Of a DNA stretch of 64,000 nt, positions 34,343-44,247 are shown piece by piece (the stretch's first letter is position 1; every line of letters starts with the position of its first letter). Below the pieces are notes generated by a model. It was not told where the DNA came from, searched no databases, and saw nothing but the letters and a program-made list of their open reading frames with translations. A program made the translations under genes and the position numbers. The DNA comes from Astrocystis sublimbata (taxonomy: Eukaryota; Ascomycota; Sordariomycetes; Xylariales; Xylariaceae). The stretch covers positions 372,001 to 436,000 of the forward strand of contig JAJNNY010000016.1 in NCBI GenBank assembly GCA_022453515.1, read 5' to 3'.

Positions 34343-35348
34343 ATTGTACTATGCTGATTTAGAGACAATAACCAACCTCCATTGAAAGTACCCATAAGGA
34401 GACTCGCAATGCCACCAGCCACTATCCCCACGGAAGAGCAATCGATCAAAATATATTGATTGTAATCTCTAGATATGTGATAGCTGAGAAGATGTAACGT
34501 TGGATAGGTGTGTCATCACTCATTGCTTTGATTACCTACGGAGTCGCCTCCGTCCGATTTGTGAACTTATTAGTCACATCCACATTAGACAGACAGTGGA
34601 ACTGAATGGCCGTGAGGCTTACAGTGACTGTCACTTCACAGTTTAAGGGCTCATGAAAATTGAGTAATAAGTATTGTGGGTTGCGACCCAAGATCTTGCC
34701 AAGGTGTCCCTCACTCCCACGCTCTGCCTTAGGGATATATAATTCGATTCGATATCAGGATTAGCAAGGATGAAGAATAATTTGACTCTGGGGACATTGA
34801 GATGTTGGCGCACAACTAATAGCAGCTCTGATATGATTTGCAACCATTTCTGCACGCACTTACAAGTAGATAAGATACCTACTCCCTGGGTACTTAGTGT
34901 CTACCTACTAGGTATCAATTATACATAAGTTTAGAAGTCAGGCGAGAGGTTAGGACGATAATCATCTTTAAACAAGGGCAAAAATAAAAATGGCTTTAAC
35001 TAGGAACAGTAAGCCTCTAAAGCTTGTATCCACTATTCCACTTAGCTAGCCCATCTTGCCTACCTATTACAGGCCTAACGAATCCGGTACAGCTAACAGC
35101 CAAGACAAGAAGGGCAGCCTTACGTACTTACTTACGGCTGTCTCTCGCTCTTTATATCCTCCGAATCTTTCTCTACCTACTTCCTAGTATGCTTTAGCAC
35201 ATCATTTCATCCAAATCGCATCTCAACTTACATACGCTCTACCTCTTCTCTCCTAAGCCTGCCAATTTCTGGTCCCTAAAACCAAAGCCTCCGAATCTAG
35301 CAACAAGGACTTCATTATCTGTTCACCGCAAGCAGGATCTCACCTACC
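34343..35348. other. Intergenic, AT-rich
   Basis: About 1 kb with TAGGTA and TACCTACTAGGTA motifs around 34.87-34.92 kb. The stretch 34990-35340 is pyrimidine-rich and probably the promoter or leader of the DUF7704 gene. No ORF of interest. Confidence 0.4.
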
Positions 35349-36230
35349 ATGGCTGTTACATGCCTCCCCACAATCCCATTGGTGATTTTTGGGGTTGTTG
35401 AACCAGTGCTCCTGTATGTACACCTGCGTTCACACTTATTACTTCTCTGGAACTCACACCATCTCTTCCTAGGTATGTATAAGTCCAAATTAGTAAAAGA
35501 GAGCGAATAAGAGAGAAATATCACAAATGCACGCGCAGATAGGGTAGTAAGAATAAGCCAACACTAACACAACATCACCATTCAACAGTGTAGTAGCATA
35601 CGTAACAACCCTCCAAGACCCTTTCGCCTTCTATGCTGCTCAAGCGCAAAACCATGAGCTCTCGGCCAGCGACCCGTCGTCATACCCGCCACAGGTCAGT
35701 CGATTGTTTTAAGCCTTTCCCTCTGTCCATCACTTAGTCCGATCCACATCCAACCCCATTCGAATGCCCTCATTCTCCAAAACAAAGAAACTAATACACG
35801 AAACAACAACCAGGCCCAGATCGTAACCCTTCAGCTCGTAAACGTCTACCTCCTCCTCGCAGCCATGGCGCTGATCTGCAGCTGGACGACGTCTGCGCGC
35901 ACAGCGCGTCTGTACCTCGCGGCCGTTGCGCTCGCTGATTACGGGCACATCTGGGCGTGCTACGTGGGGGTCGGGCTGGACTTGTTTTTGAAACCTGCCG
36001 AGGTATGTATGCTATGTTTTCTTTCATCACCTCTTAAGCCCCCCCCGGGCCCCCTGCCCCCTCGCATGATGGCTTTTGACTAACATAAAACACAAAAGTG
36101 GAACGATATGCTCTGGGGATCTGTGGGTGTTAGCGTGTTCCTGAACATTGTGCGTCTGGCCACGCTGGCTGGGGTCTTCGGAGTCGTGGAAGCTCGTGAT
36201 GAAGACCGTACGAAGAGAAAGGCTGCCTAA
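35349..36230 (+). CDS. Four-helix membrane protein, DUF7704 family
   Basis: Small integral membrane protein of 163 aa from four exons: 35349-35413, 35589-35694, 35814-36002 and 36099-36230. Introns are 175, 119 and 96 nt and every join keeps frame. The pieces give the characteristic order of this fungal family. Helix 1 starts IPLVIFGVVEPVLL. A loop has DPFAFYAAQAQN. Helix 2 has LQLVNVYLLLAAMALICSW. Helix 3 has LYLAAVALADYGHIWACYVG. WNDMLWGSVGVSVFLNIVRL is helix 4, and a short charged tail ends KRKAA. The NVYLLL and WND-W-G-GV signatures are diagnostic. Function is unknown throughout the family; an ER or plasma-membrane location is inferred. It converges with SUR2. Confidence 0.85.
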
Positions 36231-36803
36231 GCTGGTTATGCTTTGGTTACTTAACCTTGTGGACTGATATGTTGCTAAATCTAGTTGTGCTGGAGAGTGC
36301 GAAGCATTAAAAATGAGACCTTATTATCAGTGATGATATTCCCGGAGGCTACTAACAAAAAGAGGGAAGTCATAATAGTATTGTGTGAGAATAAATTATC
36401 ATTATTCACCCATGTATGTGTGGTGAGTTTTTCGTAACAATCAGTACAGGCCTATTCAAAACACTCAACTCTAGAGATAGAAGAGTTGAACAACTCTACT
36501 ACTTTACCTGGGAGACCTCGAGAGCAGATATACAAGCGTGCTGTTACGCTGCTACCTGTACCCTGTTATTTTTGAAGAGCAAACCGCCCTTTGAAATAAT
36601 TCCGACAGGCATCGAGCAGCAAGGTTCCAGCCCAACGATACTCGAGTCATCCTGTAGTTGGCATTTCTCTTGGACACAATTCACGCTGCTAGCCCATTGC
36701 TCTCATACGAACAACGGACCAAAAGGAAAAAAAAAGAACCCCCCCAAACCCCAAGCCCTAGAATGATACAACGAATAAAAGTCTTGAAAGGAGCAACGTG
36801 CGC
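36231..36803. other. Convergent spacer
   Basis: This spacer of about 570 bp holds the 3' ends of the DUF7704 gene (plus) and SUR2 (minus). An A-rich/C-rich patch at 36725-36750 has no further features. Confidence 0.5.
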
Positions 36804-37979
36804 CTACTGGGCCTTGGCAGAGATTTTCTCTGTTTCGGCCTGTAGACTGTTGGCAGCATTGATCCTCGAGCGTTCGTATTTCAAGGAAGTGTCGCCCTTC
36901 CATATGGTGCCCAGTATCCGGTCCCAGAAGGTGAAGAAAGGTTGGGAAAAGTTGGTCTTAATACCCCAGCTTTGGTGGTGGATGTCATGGTAGGTAGCAT
37001 TGTTACCGGTCAGGTGCTGGAGCGGATCCCATGGCAATGCGTAACCGCAGTGGTCGTCCACCGTCTTGATGGTGGAGCAGCAGAAAAAGACGATGCCCTG
37101 TTTTACACTCATGCCGGCAACCTTGTATGCCACACCAGCACCAAGTGTATCGAGGAGGAATCCTTCGAAAGGGTGATTGTACAGTGCGCCGTAGGCATAA
37201 GGAACATAAAGTCGATGGTGGCGGGAATGGAATTTGGCTTTGCCAGTATTAGTTGTCATAGTTTTCTTAAGAAGTCAGGGCTTGATTTATCGCTTACTGT
37301 AGAGCCACTTGTTCATATGCATACCGCGATGCAAGAAGTACTGCCAGGTGTCCAGGACGATGACGGCAATGGTGAACTGGACGGCAGGAATGATGAAGTA
37401 GTAGATGGCCTTGGCAACCATGAGCTCCCAAATGGCGAAGCTGGGCACCAACGCGCCATCGGTCGCGTCAAGGCTGGTACTCAGAGAGGGGTAATATCCC
37501 CCAGCGAGGGCACCGGCCAAGAGAGGATGGGTGAGGGCCATGTTCTTGGAGATGGTGGCGGCATTGATGCCTAGGAGGGCCAGCACGGGAGGTAGTGCTC
37601 TCTGGGCGAGACGAATCCTGGTGGCCCAGACGGCGACATCGTAATGTTCCTGACCCGTCAGTTGCGGAGGGTCGGTGATGCCCAGCACGACGGCCATGCC
37701 GATCTGGATGATTTGCTGGATGATGACATCGCGGAAGACCTCGTATCGCGTGGCTCGGTTGCGCTGGGCGATCTCGGCGGGCGTGTGCAATCTGTATTTG
37801 GGGAATAGGTCGTAGACGTCAATGAAGTGGAATATGCCTGACACGACCCAGTAGGCGACAACAGGCGCAATGGCGGACAGGTAGAAATCAGGAAGCCATG
37901 CTAACGTATCGGACGCCTCGACGAGGGTGTAAGCTGGGAGGGGAGGGAGGTCGGTGGCGGACGTCAGATTCGTCGCCAT
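36804..37979 (-). CDS. sur2: Sphinganine C4-hydroxylase (Sur2), fatty-acid hydroxylase superfamily
   Basis: ER enzyme that 4-hydroxylates dihydrosphingosine or dihydroceramide to the phyto form, the normal long-chain base of fungal sphingolipids, using a di-iron centre. Exons 37298-37979 and 36804-37237, with a 60-nt intron, give 371 aa. Histidine boxes are present in order: HRGMH near the end of exon 1, HSRHHRLY just after the intron, and YHDIHHQSWG about 90 residues later. At least four hydrophobic stretches span the membrane (FYLSAIAPVVAYWVVSGIF; IYYFIIPAVQFTIAVIVLD). The segment VPYAYGALYNHPFEGFLLDT is typical of Sur2 and separates it from C-5 sterol desaturase. Divergent from TCTP. Confidence 0.92.
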
Positions 37980-39365
37980 CGCTGCGGGATGCGGGAGCCG
38001 GGTCGTCGTTGGCCGTGACAGTGGCAGGGTGAGTAGATATTCGAAATCAATTACAATGTATTACGATGTATTAAGGACAAGAGTGCTTGCTAGTGTGAGA
38101 ACGAGTACGGTTAGGAAAGCGTCGGTATAAGGAGCGTGGCGAAGAATGGCAAATGGCAAATGGCAGTAGAGTGTCGTTGAAAGGAAGGTTTCGGGGGGTG
38201 GGTTGACGGGAGCTTAAGAAAAGAGAGCTGCTGAGTGAGGTAACGCGTTAATTACTGGTTGCGTTTGACTCTACCTAAGCTGCTGGTACCTAGATACCTA
38301 GGTACCTCCGTTTCTCGTTGCTACTACCCGGCCTTTCCGACGCACCAGGGATGCGGGCAGCTGCTCGTGACTGTATAGCGCAGCTTCTGAGCTGCCGACA
38401 GCTGAGACTAGCAGCTTATGTAATACGGCGCCTTGCCAGCAACGACGGCGCAGAAGTACCCTCTACCTCCGAAAAGTGGAATCCCCTGCAACTGGCAATG
38501 GGGATGCCAATTCGGTGGTCCAGACATGCAGAGTTGCGATTGCCGGGATCAGCTGTTCAAGATGGCGAGGACACAAGATCTGTGGCCTGATCATCTATTT
38601 TAGCATGCATGCACAGGTACCTACCTCTCTCTCTACCTTGACGCGCCTTGAAGAGACCTACTGACTTAGGTACCTAGGTAGGTGAACACGCGCGCCTCCT
38701 ACTGCAGGCGTGAAGGTAGCTACAGGAGTGGCGTAATGGTCGGTATCCGCGGGTCTGAACGGATGGCAAACATGTGGTGGCGTTCCGTTAGCATGTGCGA
38801 ACGACTGCTGCGATAGGGGTCGATCATGTTAGAATGGGCCGAGTTGGGAAATTACTTATTCAAGCCTGAAGGTTGTCAAGGCTCCAGGGCCGGCCAGGGA
38901 CTTAGCTGCCCTCTCCACCAGCGTGACAGCTGGCGAAGACCAGACTGCCAGACCGCCAGACTAGCATGGTTGCACGCATAAGTGTAGATTGCGCTAAGCC
39001 TAACGGCGCAAGTCGAAAGGTTATTTTTCGTGATTCAATGCTCCAGGCATAGGGCAGCCAGGGGACCCGGCTGGGGTCTTGGTTGGGGAGTACCCCTCCA
39101 AAAAGGCCCCCAGACTTGCCTACTGGTACGTACGTAGAGCGGTAGAGGTCTCGCCCGCCTACGCCCGTGCCCCGCTTTTGCCGAGCCAAAATTTTGAGTG
39201 TCCCTCTCTGTCTCGCGCCAAATCTGCCCCTCATTAATAGCCAAAATCCGTCTCCGTCGGGAATCCTTCCTTTCTCTCTATTCTCTGTGATCCTTGTTGC
39301 CATCTTCGCTTGACCGTGACAACCACTCAGCCAATCGCCCGTTAAGTCAAACCCAACACTTCAAC
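37980..39365. promoter_or_regulatory. Divergent promoter region, SUR2 / TCTP
   Basis: 1.4 kb between two divergent starts. TACCTAGATACCTAGGTACC (38287-38306) and TAGGTACCTAGGTAGG (38666-38683) palindrome clusters lie near its middle. The last 150 bp before TCTP are CT-rich, as in highly expressed fungal genes. Confidence 0.5.
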
Positions 39366-40200
39366 ATGATCATCTTCAAGGTCCGTCCTCCGGTTATGTT
39401 TGATCCGTGACCCGACTCCTCTCGCTGGCAGGAGAAAACCCCAGGATTGAAGATTGGTCCGAAGACTGACGGATTCCCCGCTTGTAGGACGCCGTTTCCG
39501 ACAGCAAGGATGAGCTTCTCTCCGACTCGTACGATTTCAAGGAGGTCGACGGTGTTGTCTACGAGGCCGACTGCGCTATGATCACCATCGGCGCAGTGGA
39601 AGTTGGTGCGTCTTGTCGCGTTGCTTACCTAGTTGCAGTCGTCCATTTCAACCGAGCATGTCCCTAACTCTGCGTGCGATTCTTAGATACCGGTGCCAAC
39701 GCCTCTGCCGAGGAGGCCGATGAGGGTCTTGAGGACGATGCCCTCAAGGTCAACAACATTGTGCACTCCTTCCGTTTACAGCCCACCAGCTTCGACAAGG
39801 CCGGATACGGCGCATATCTTAAGGGTATGCTTTTGAACCTACCTAACAGGATACGGAAGAAACACCGGCTAATAATTGCTTCTAGGCTACATGAAGAAGG
39901 TCCTCGGCCACCTGAAGACCAAGGGCGCCCCTGAGTCTGATATCGAGGCCTTCAAGAAGGGGGCCGCGGTTTTCTCCAAGAAAGTGCTCGGCAGTTTTAA
40001 GGACTGGGAATTCTACACGGGCGAGAGCATGGATGTCGACGGAATGTAAGCTGACCTATCATCATCCGAATGCGTACTGTAACGAAACGCCGTACTAATT
40101 AATTCCTTGCTACAGGGTTGTCCTGCTGAACTACCGCGAGGACGGTGTCACTCCTTACGTTGTCGTTTGGAAGCATGGTCTCGAGGAGATGAAGGTCTAA
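39366..40200 (+). CDS. tma19: Translationally controlled tumour protein homologue (TCTP/Tma19)
   Basis: Abundant cytoplasmic, ribosome- and microtubule-associated protein of 171 aa. Five exons: 39366-39380, 39488-39605, 39687-39824, 39886-40045 and 40116-40200. Introns are 107, 81, 61 and 70 nt, all in frame. The first exon is only 15 nt (MIIFK). The core reads [20 protein letters not shown], then [17 protein letters not shown], the TCTP signature region, and [13 protein letters not shown]. It ends [10 protein letters not shown]. Length and termini match the family. Four introns in about 0.5 kb of coding sequence make it the most intron-dense gene here. Confidence 0.97.
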
Positions 40201-40622
40201 ATGTCGGTTCTGATTAAGGGGGTGGTTCGGCGTTTTTCCTCGAGAAGAGGATGGGATTTGATGAAATACACGATTCGTGCTATTGATGATACTCTTTTTA
40301 GACGTAAAAAGCATCGTCTTTCGATAGACCGCGCTCTATCAACCGAATACATGACGTGTCAACGGGAGGTAAAAGCCTAGCGATTGAACCTTCTCATGAA
40401 TGGTCCGTGATATTCACTGCGATCAATCCCCCCATACCTCTGAAGCATGAAAATTGCAACTCATTCTAGGCGATGTTGGCCATACTGTGATGACACGTTA
40501 CAGGTGACCGACTCTTTCACTTCAGCTCATTTCTGAAAAATGTTTGTGATGTGTGGACCACCGTGGACTCTTTTCGAGAGTAACTGTAGTGGCATCGAAA
40601 TGTGCCATGCAGGGGAAAAGGT
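40201..40622. other. Convergent spacer
   Basis: 422 bp containing the 3' untranslated regions of TCTP (plus) and the AIM3-like gene (minus); nothing else seen. Confidence 0.5.
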
Positions 40623-41595
40623 TTAGTCGAATCTAGGTCTTGTAGCTAACGGCACCGGCGGTGGAGCACCGATGTTGTCTGCCTTTAATTCGAATTTCTT
40701 CGGCATAGGCGGCGGTGGTGGCTTTTTCTTGTTCAATGCAGCCGGAGCTGGCCCACTGGCCTGACTGGGAGATGATGCACCCAGGCGCGCAAACCGGGCC
40801 TGCAATTCGTTCACCTGGCCGGAGCTCTGGCCCTGTGGTGGTGCACCATCTCCGCCTCCTATTCCTAGGCCCGGAACATTGATCCCTGCCGCTCCTAAGC
40901 GACTGACAGCACCTTGGTTCACCTGTCCCTGGCCAGCGGCTTGCTCAATGGTCCGTATCGGGCTGCTGTTCCCACTCCGAGGTGGAAGTCGCGGTGGCAG
41001 CGAAGGGGGCGCTCTCGGCTTCGCCGCTGTTGTCTGTGGTGTTGTCGTCGTTGGGGCTGGCGAGTGCACTGCCGGCAACTGTGGTGCTCTCCCCCCAACG
41101 CTGCCGCCACCAGACCGCGTAGGCGGCGGGGGGAGATGCGAGGTGGATAACCCGGTCGTGTCTACCCGGTACGGTCTCGGTTCTGCCGGCATTTCTGGCT
41201 CGGCCTCGACATGCGCTTGGTATGCGGGATCTGCCGCAGAGCTCTGGGTCGGCATCGTCGGGGTTGAAGGGTACGGGAAACTGGTCCTCGCGGCTGCAGG
41301 CGGCTGTGCTGGGGCCGATGGCGTTCGTCCATAGGCAGCTACGTGTTTGGGCGGCGGGGCGAACGACGCCGGGTCGCGGAGGGAGGACCTTGGTATCGCG
41401 ACATGCTCTTCACGGGACGAGGATGTCGAGTCCCCTTTGCCTACTAGCCCTTTCTATGGGCAAACGGAGAATCATGTCAGTTCCATGTGGTTTCGTGCTT
41501 CATACATGACACACACGTACGACCGAGTTTGTAATTGAGCCTCCATTCTTCTCGGGATGCCACCCGCTCTTCATCACGTCCTTCCACCCAGACAT
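40623..41595 (-). CDS. Proline-rich Aim3-like protein, 301 aa
   Basis: Exons 41521-41595 and 40623-41453 are joined by a 67-nt intron (GTACGT..CCATAG, phase 0). The short first exon MSGWKDVMKSGWHPEKNGG is the conserved start of fungal Aim3 homologues. SLRDPASFAPPPKHVAAYG follows at about residues 43-61, the family's DPxSFxPPPKH motif. The rest is low-complexity Pro/Ala/Ser/Thr with polyproline runs (HLPPPPTRSGGG, KKKPPPPPMPKKFE) suited to SH3 binding, plus a short helix NELQARFARLG. In yeast, Aim3 sits at cortical actin patches with Rvs167. That role here is inference from family. It is shorter than many homologues. The 5'-terminal exon is easily missed because it is separate and only 25 codons. 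Confidence 0.75.
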
Positions 41596-42203
41596 TTTGG
41601 AGTTTTGTGGTGTTGAGCTTGAGTAGGTACCTGTCGACACGTCACGGATTGTGGGCTGGAACTTGTATAGGAATGCGAGGAATGGTGCCGATATCCAAAA
41701 TTGAGGACTGTAACGTAAGGTTGTCTCTGATTTCACTAGGTACATAAGTAGCGGTGTTTCTTTGAGCAAAGTACAATTTAGGTTGCAATGAGGATGAAAT
41801 AAAGGTCCTCAGCACATCTTAACTCCGTGCCTGTTGTTAGCACAATGACGTACATACTCTTAGCTAAGCCACCCACCAGTCTTGATCTATTTGGGCTGCT
41901 TGTAAGCTGCTAGCTACATGTGGGTAGGCTCGGTAGGGAGGGAGGTAAGTGCCTGGAAGGACAAGCGGGTCGGTCACATGCAGTTGCCGCGGGCAGCCCC
42001 TCCAAAGCTAAGCCAAATATTGACTTTCCTCGAATGCCAATCCAAGACCACGCTGCCGGTTATCGCGTCGCGTCGCATCGCATCGCATCACATTACCGAC
42101 TCTTTGGACCTCCCGCTCGACCAACAGCTAGACACACACACACACACACACACACAGCAATCAATATCCAGACACTGTGAACTTCCATTATCATGCGCCA
42201 GCC
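41596..42203. promoter_or_regulatory. Divergent promoter region, AIM3-like / MTW1
   Basis: 608 bp with a (CGTCG/CATCG)n tract at 42064-42090 and a (CA)n microsatellite at 42131-42157. A five-codon upstream ORF (ATG at 42193, overlapping the MTW1 start) may dampen MTW1 translation. Confidence 0.5.
42131..42157. repeat. (CA)n microsatellite
   Basis: About 13 CA units some 50 bp before the MTW1 ATG; a second CA-rich tract (42352-42394) lies in the MTW1 intron. Confidence 0.9.
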
Positions 42204-43840
42204 ATGACGACGTCTTCCAATTCAGAAAGCGAGCTCTTGACTGAGCACTTCGGCTACCCCCCAGTTGTCAGTACTCGCCCGCTCCCATGCTCCCGCTTGG
42301 AACACCAAGCTCAAAACGAATCCATCTTGCCTTGAAGCGCATATTTACCCAACCACACACACACGCACACACACACACACACATAGACACACAGATGCCT
42401 AGCTAATCACCGAACCGTTACTGTCCACAGAGTCTGATCGACGACATCATCAACAGCGTAAACATCCTCGCCGACCGCGCCTTCAATAGCATCGAACAGG
42501 GACTCCTGAACGCCCCTCCCGCCTCTCTCGGCTTCAAGCCGCCCAAGCCCCATTCCAAATCCTCCAAGACCCAGCAGCAGAAGCAGCCGCCCGAGCAAGA
42601 CGAACAAGCCCTGTCCCCCGCCGAGCGCGTCAAGAACGAGGTCGAGGCCGGCACGCACCAGCTCGAGACCCTGCTCTGCGCCAGCGTGGACCGCAACTTC
42701 GACAAGTTCGAGCTGTACGTGCTGCGCAACATCTTCACCGTGCGCCCCGCCGAGCTGTGCAACTGGATCCGGCTGTCGCACTACGACGGGCTCGACTTCG
42801 CGAGCAGCAGCAGGAGGAGGCGTAAGAGCAGGAGACGGCTGGGCGCGAACGGGGATGGGGACGGGGACGTCTCGGCGGAGGCGCAGGACGGGCAGCAGCA
42901 TGAGACGAGAGAGGGCGACGATGACGAAGTGGTAGAAGGGGAAAGTGGGGACGGCGGCGATGGCCCAACTATACAATCCGTGACGGCCCTCCGTCGCCGA
43001 CTGCGCGAGTCCATGCGTCTCAACGCGCTCCTCACGGCCGAGCGCACGCGTAACGAAGCCCTGCTCTCGGACCTGCGGCGTCTCGTCGGGGCTCCCTCTG
43101 CCTCTGGCACGCAGGTGAAGGAGGAAGGGGACGGGAAGGAGGGCCAGTCGCCCGGCGCCCGGCGGCGACAGACACGATCCGGCGCCAACGACGGCATCGC
43201 CATAGCAGACGGCATAGGCCTAGAACAACAACGACAAGAAGGAGGAGAACAGAACAGTACGAGATCGCCCTTCGCCTTCCTCCACCAGAAAGGCGACCTC
43301 GCCTCCTCCGGCGGCGGCGCCGCCGCCCCGCTGGCCACTACGGCCGCCTTCACGCTGTCGCAAATGCAGGCCCTGCGCGCCCTGTCTTCGGCGCTGAGCC
43401 ATGTCGCGCCCGACCTCGGAACAGCTTCGGGGCAGAACGCCGAGGACCGGGAGCACAAGGACGAGGATGTGGAAGGACCGAACGGAAGCAGGCGCCGGGG
43501 CTGGAGGAGGGAGAGAGTCGAGTACGTGGAGACGGCGACGCGACGCCACCTGGAGACTGTGCACGGCCTCGAGCTGGGGAGTCATGGCGAGGTCCGGGAC
43601 GGTGAGTGGCAGGGCCCTGGGAGGAGTCTAGCGCGCGGCGAAGTCGAGGGTCTGGAGCGCATTGTTGCGCTTCTAGGAGGGGACGGCGATGGTGAGAGGA
43701 ATAGGAGCCGGCGCGGAAGTGGAAGTGGGAGTGCAAGAGGTTCTGCCACGAGGAGGGCACCTGCCGGAGAAGAGGATTCGGAGGGATACGGGCAAGTAGA
43801 AGGGGACGAAGGAGAGAGAATGGATTTGGACGGAGCATGA
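42204..43840 (+). CDS. mtw1: Kinetochore protein Mis12/Mtw1
   Basis: Subunit of the Mis12/MIND complex that links CENP-C to the Ndc80 complex at kinetochores. Exons 42204-42266 and 42431-43840 give 490 aa. The 21-codon first exon ends TEHFGYPPV and joins SLIDDIINSVNILADRAFNS, the diagnostic Mis12 N-terminus. QGLLNAPPASLGF follows, then the helical segment ETLLCASVDRNFDKFELYVL RNIF (about residues 90-125). A second helical part (TALRRRLRESMRLNALLTAE) includes a coiled coil. The remainder is unusually long, acidic and Arg/Gly-rich compared with yeast Mtw1 (289 aa), with several low-complexity inserts. The 164-nt intron is CA-rich. GC content is higher than in neighbouring genes. Confidence 0.92.
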
Positions 43841-44247
43841 GGTTTGCAGAGATGTTCTTAATAGGCAAAGGGGCTAGATCCATCGCCATGGACTATATCG
43901 ATGATTGACGAACGAGATATTGCATTTGGGTCATGTCTGTCCGCACCTTGCTTACACAGGCTTTGGATCAATCGGAGATTTGGCGTTTTGGGGTGGTGTT
44001 CACAGGCTTTCGCGCGACTTTGAAGCACATCGCGGCGAGTTGGAGTCACGGGCGTCTCCCACCCTAGAAGGAGTAGATGTCATGTTCTGTCATGGCTTAG
44101 GGTTTAATCACTTATATATCATACTACGACATGTGTATACGTCTGCACAGAGTAACTAACTACAGTACAATGCAATGGATGAATGGCACCACCGCCTTGT
44201 AAGGCCCATGGCCAACAGAGCCAAACCTATCTGCCATCCAACTCAGA
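43841..44247. other. Convergent spacer
   Basis: About 400 bp between the 3' ends of MTW1 and the PPR gene; no further feature recognised. Confidence 0.5.

Noticed and set aside
33102..36230. Secondary-metabolite cluster around the acyltransferase
   Set aside because: No polyketide synthase, NRPS, terpene synthase, P450 or pathway regulator lies within the window; the neighbours are a DUF7704 protein and relics.
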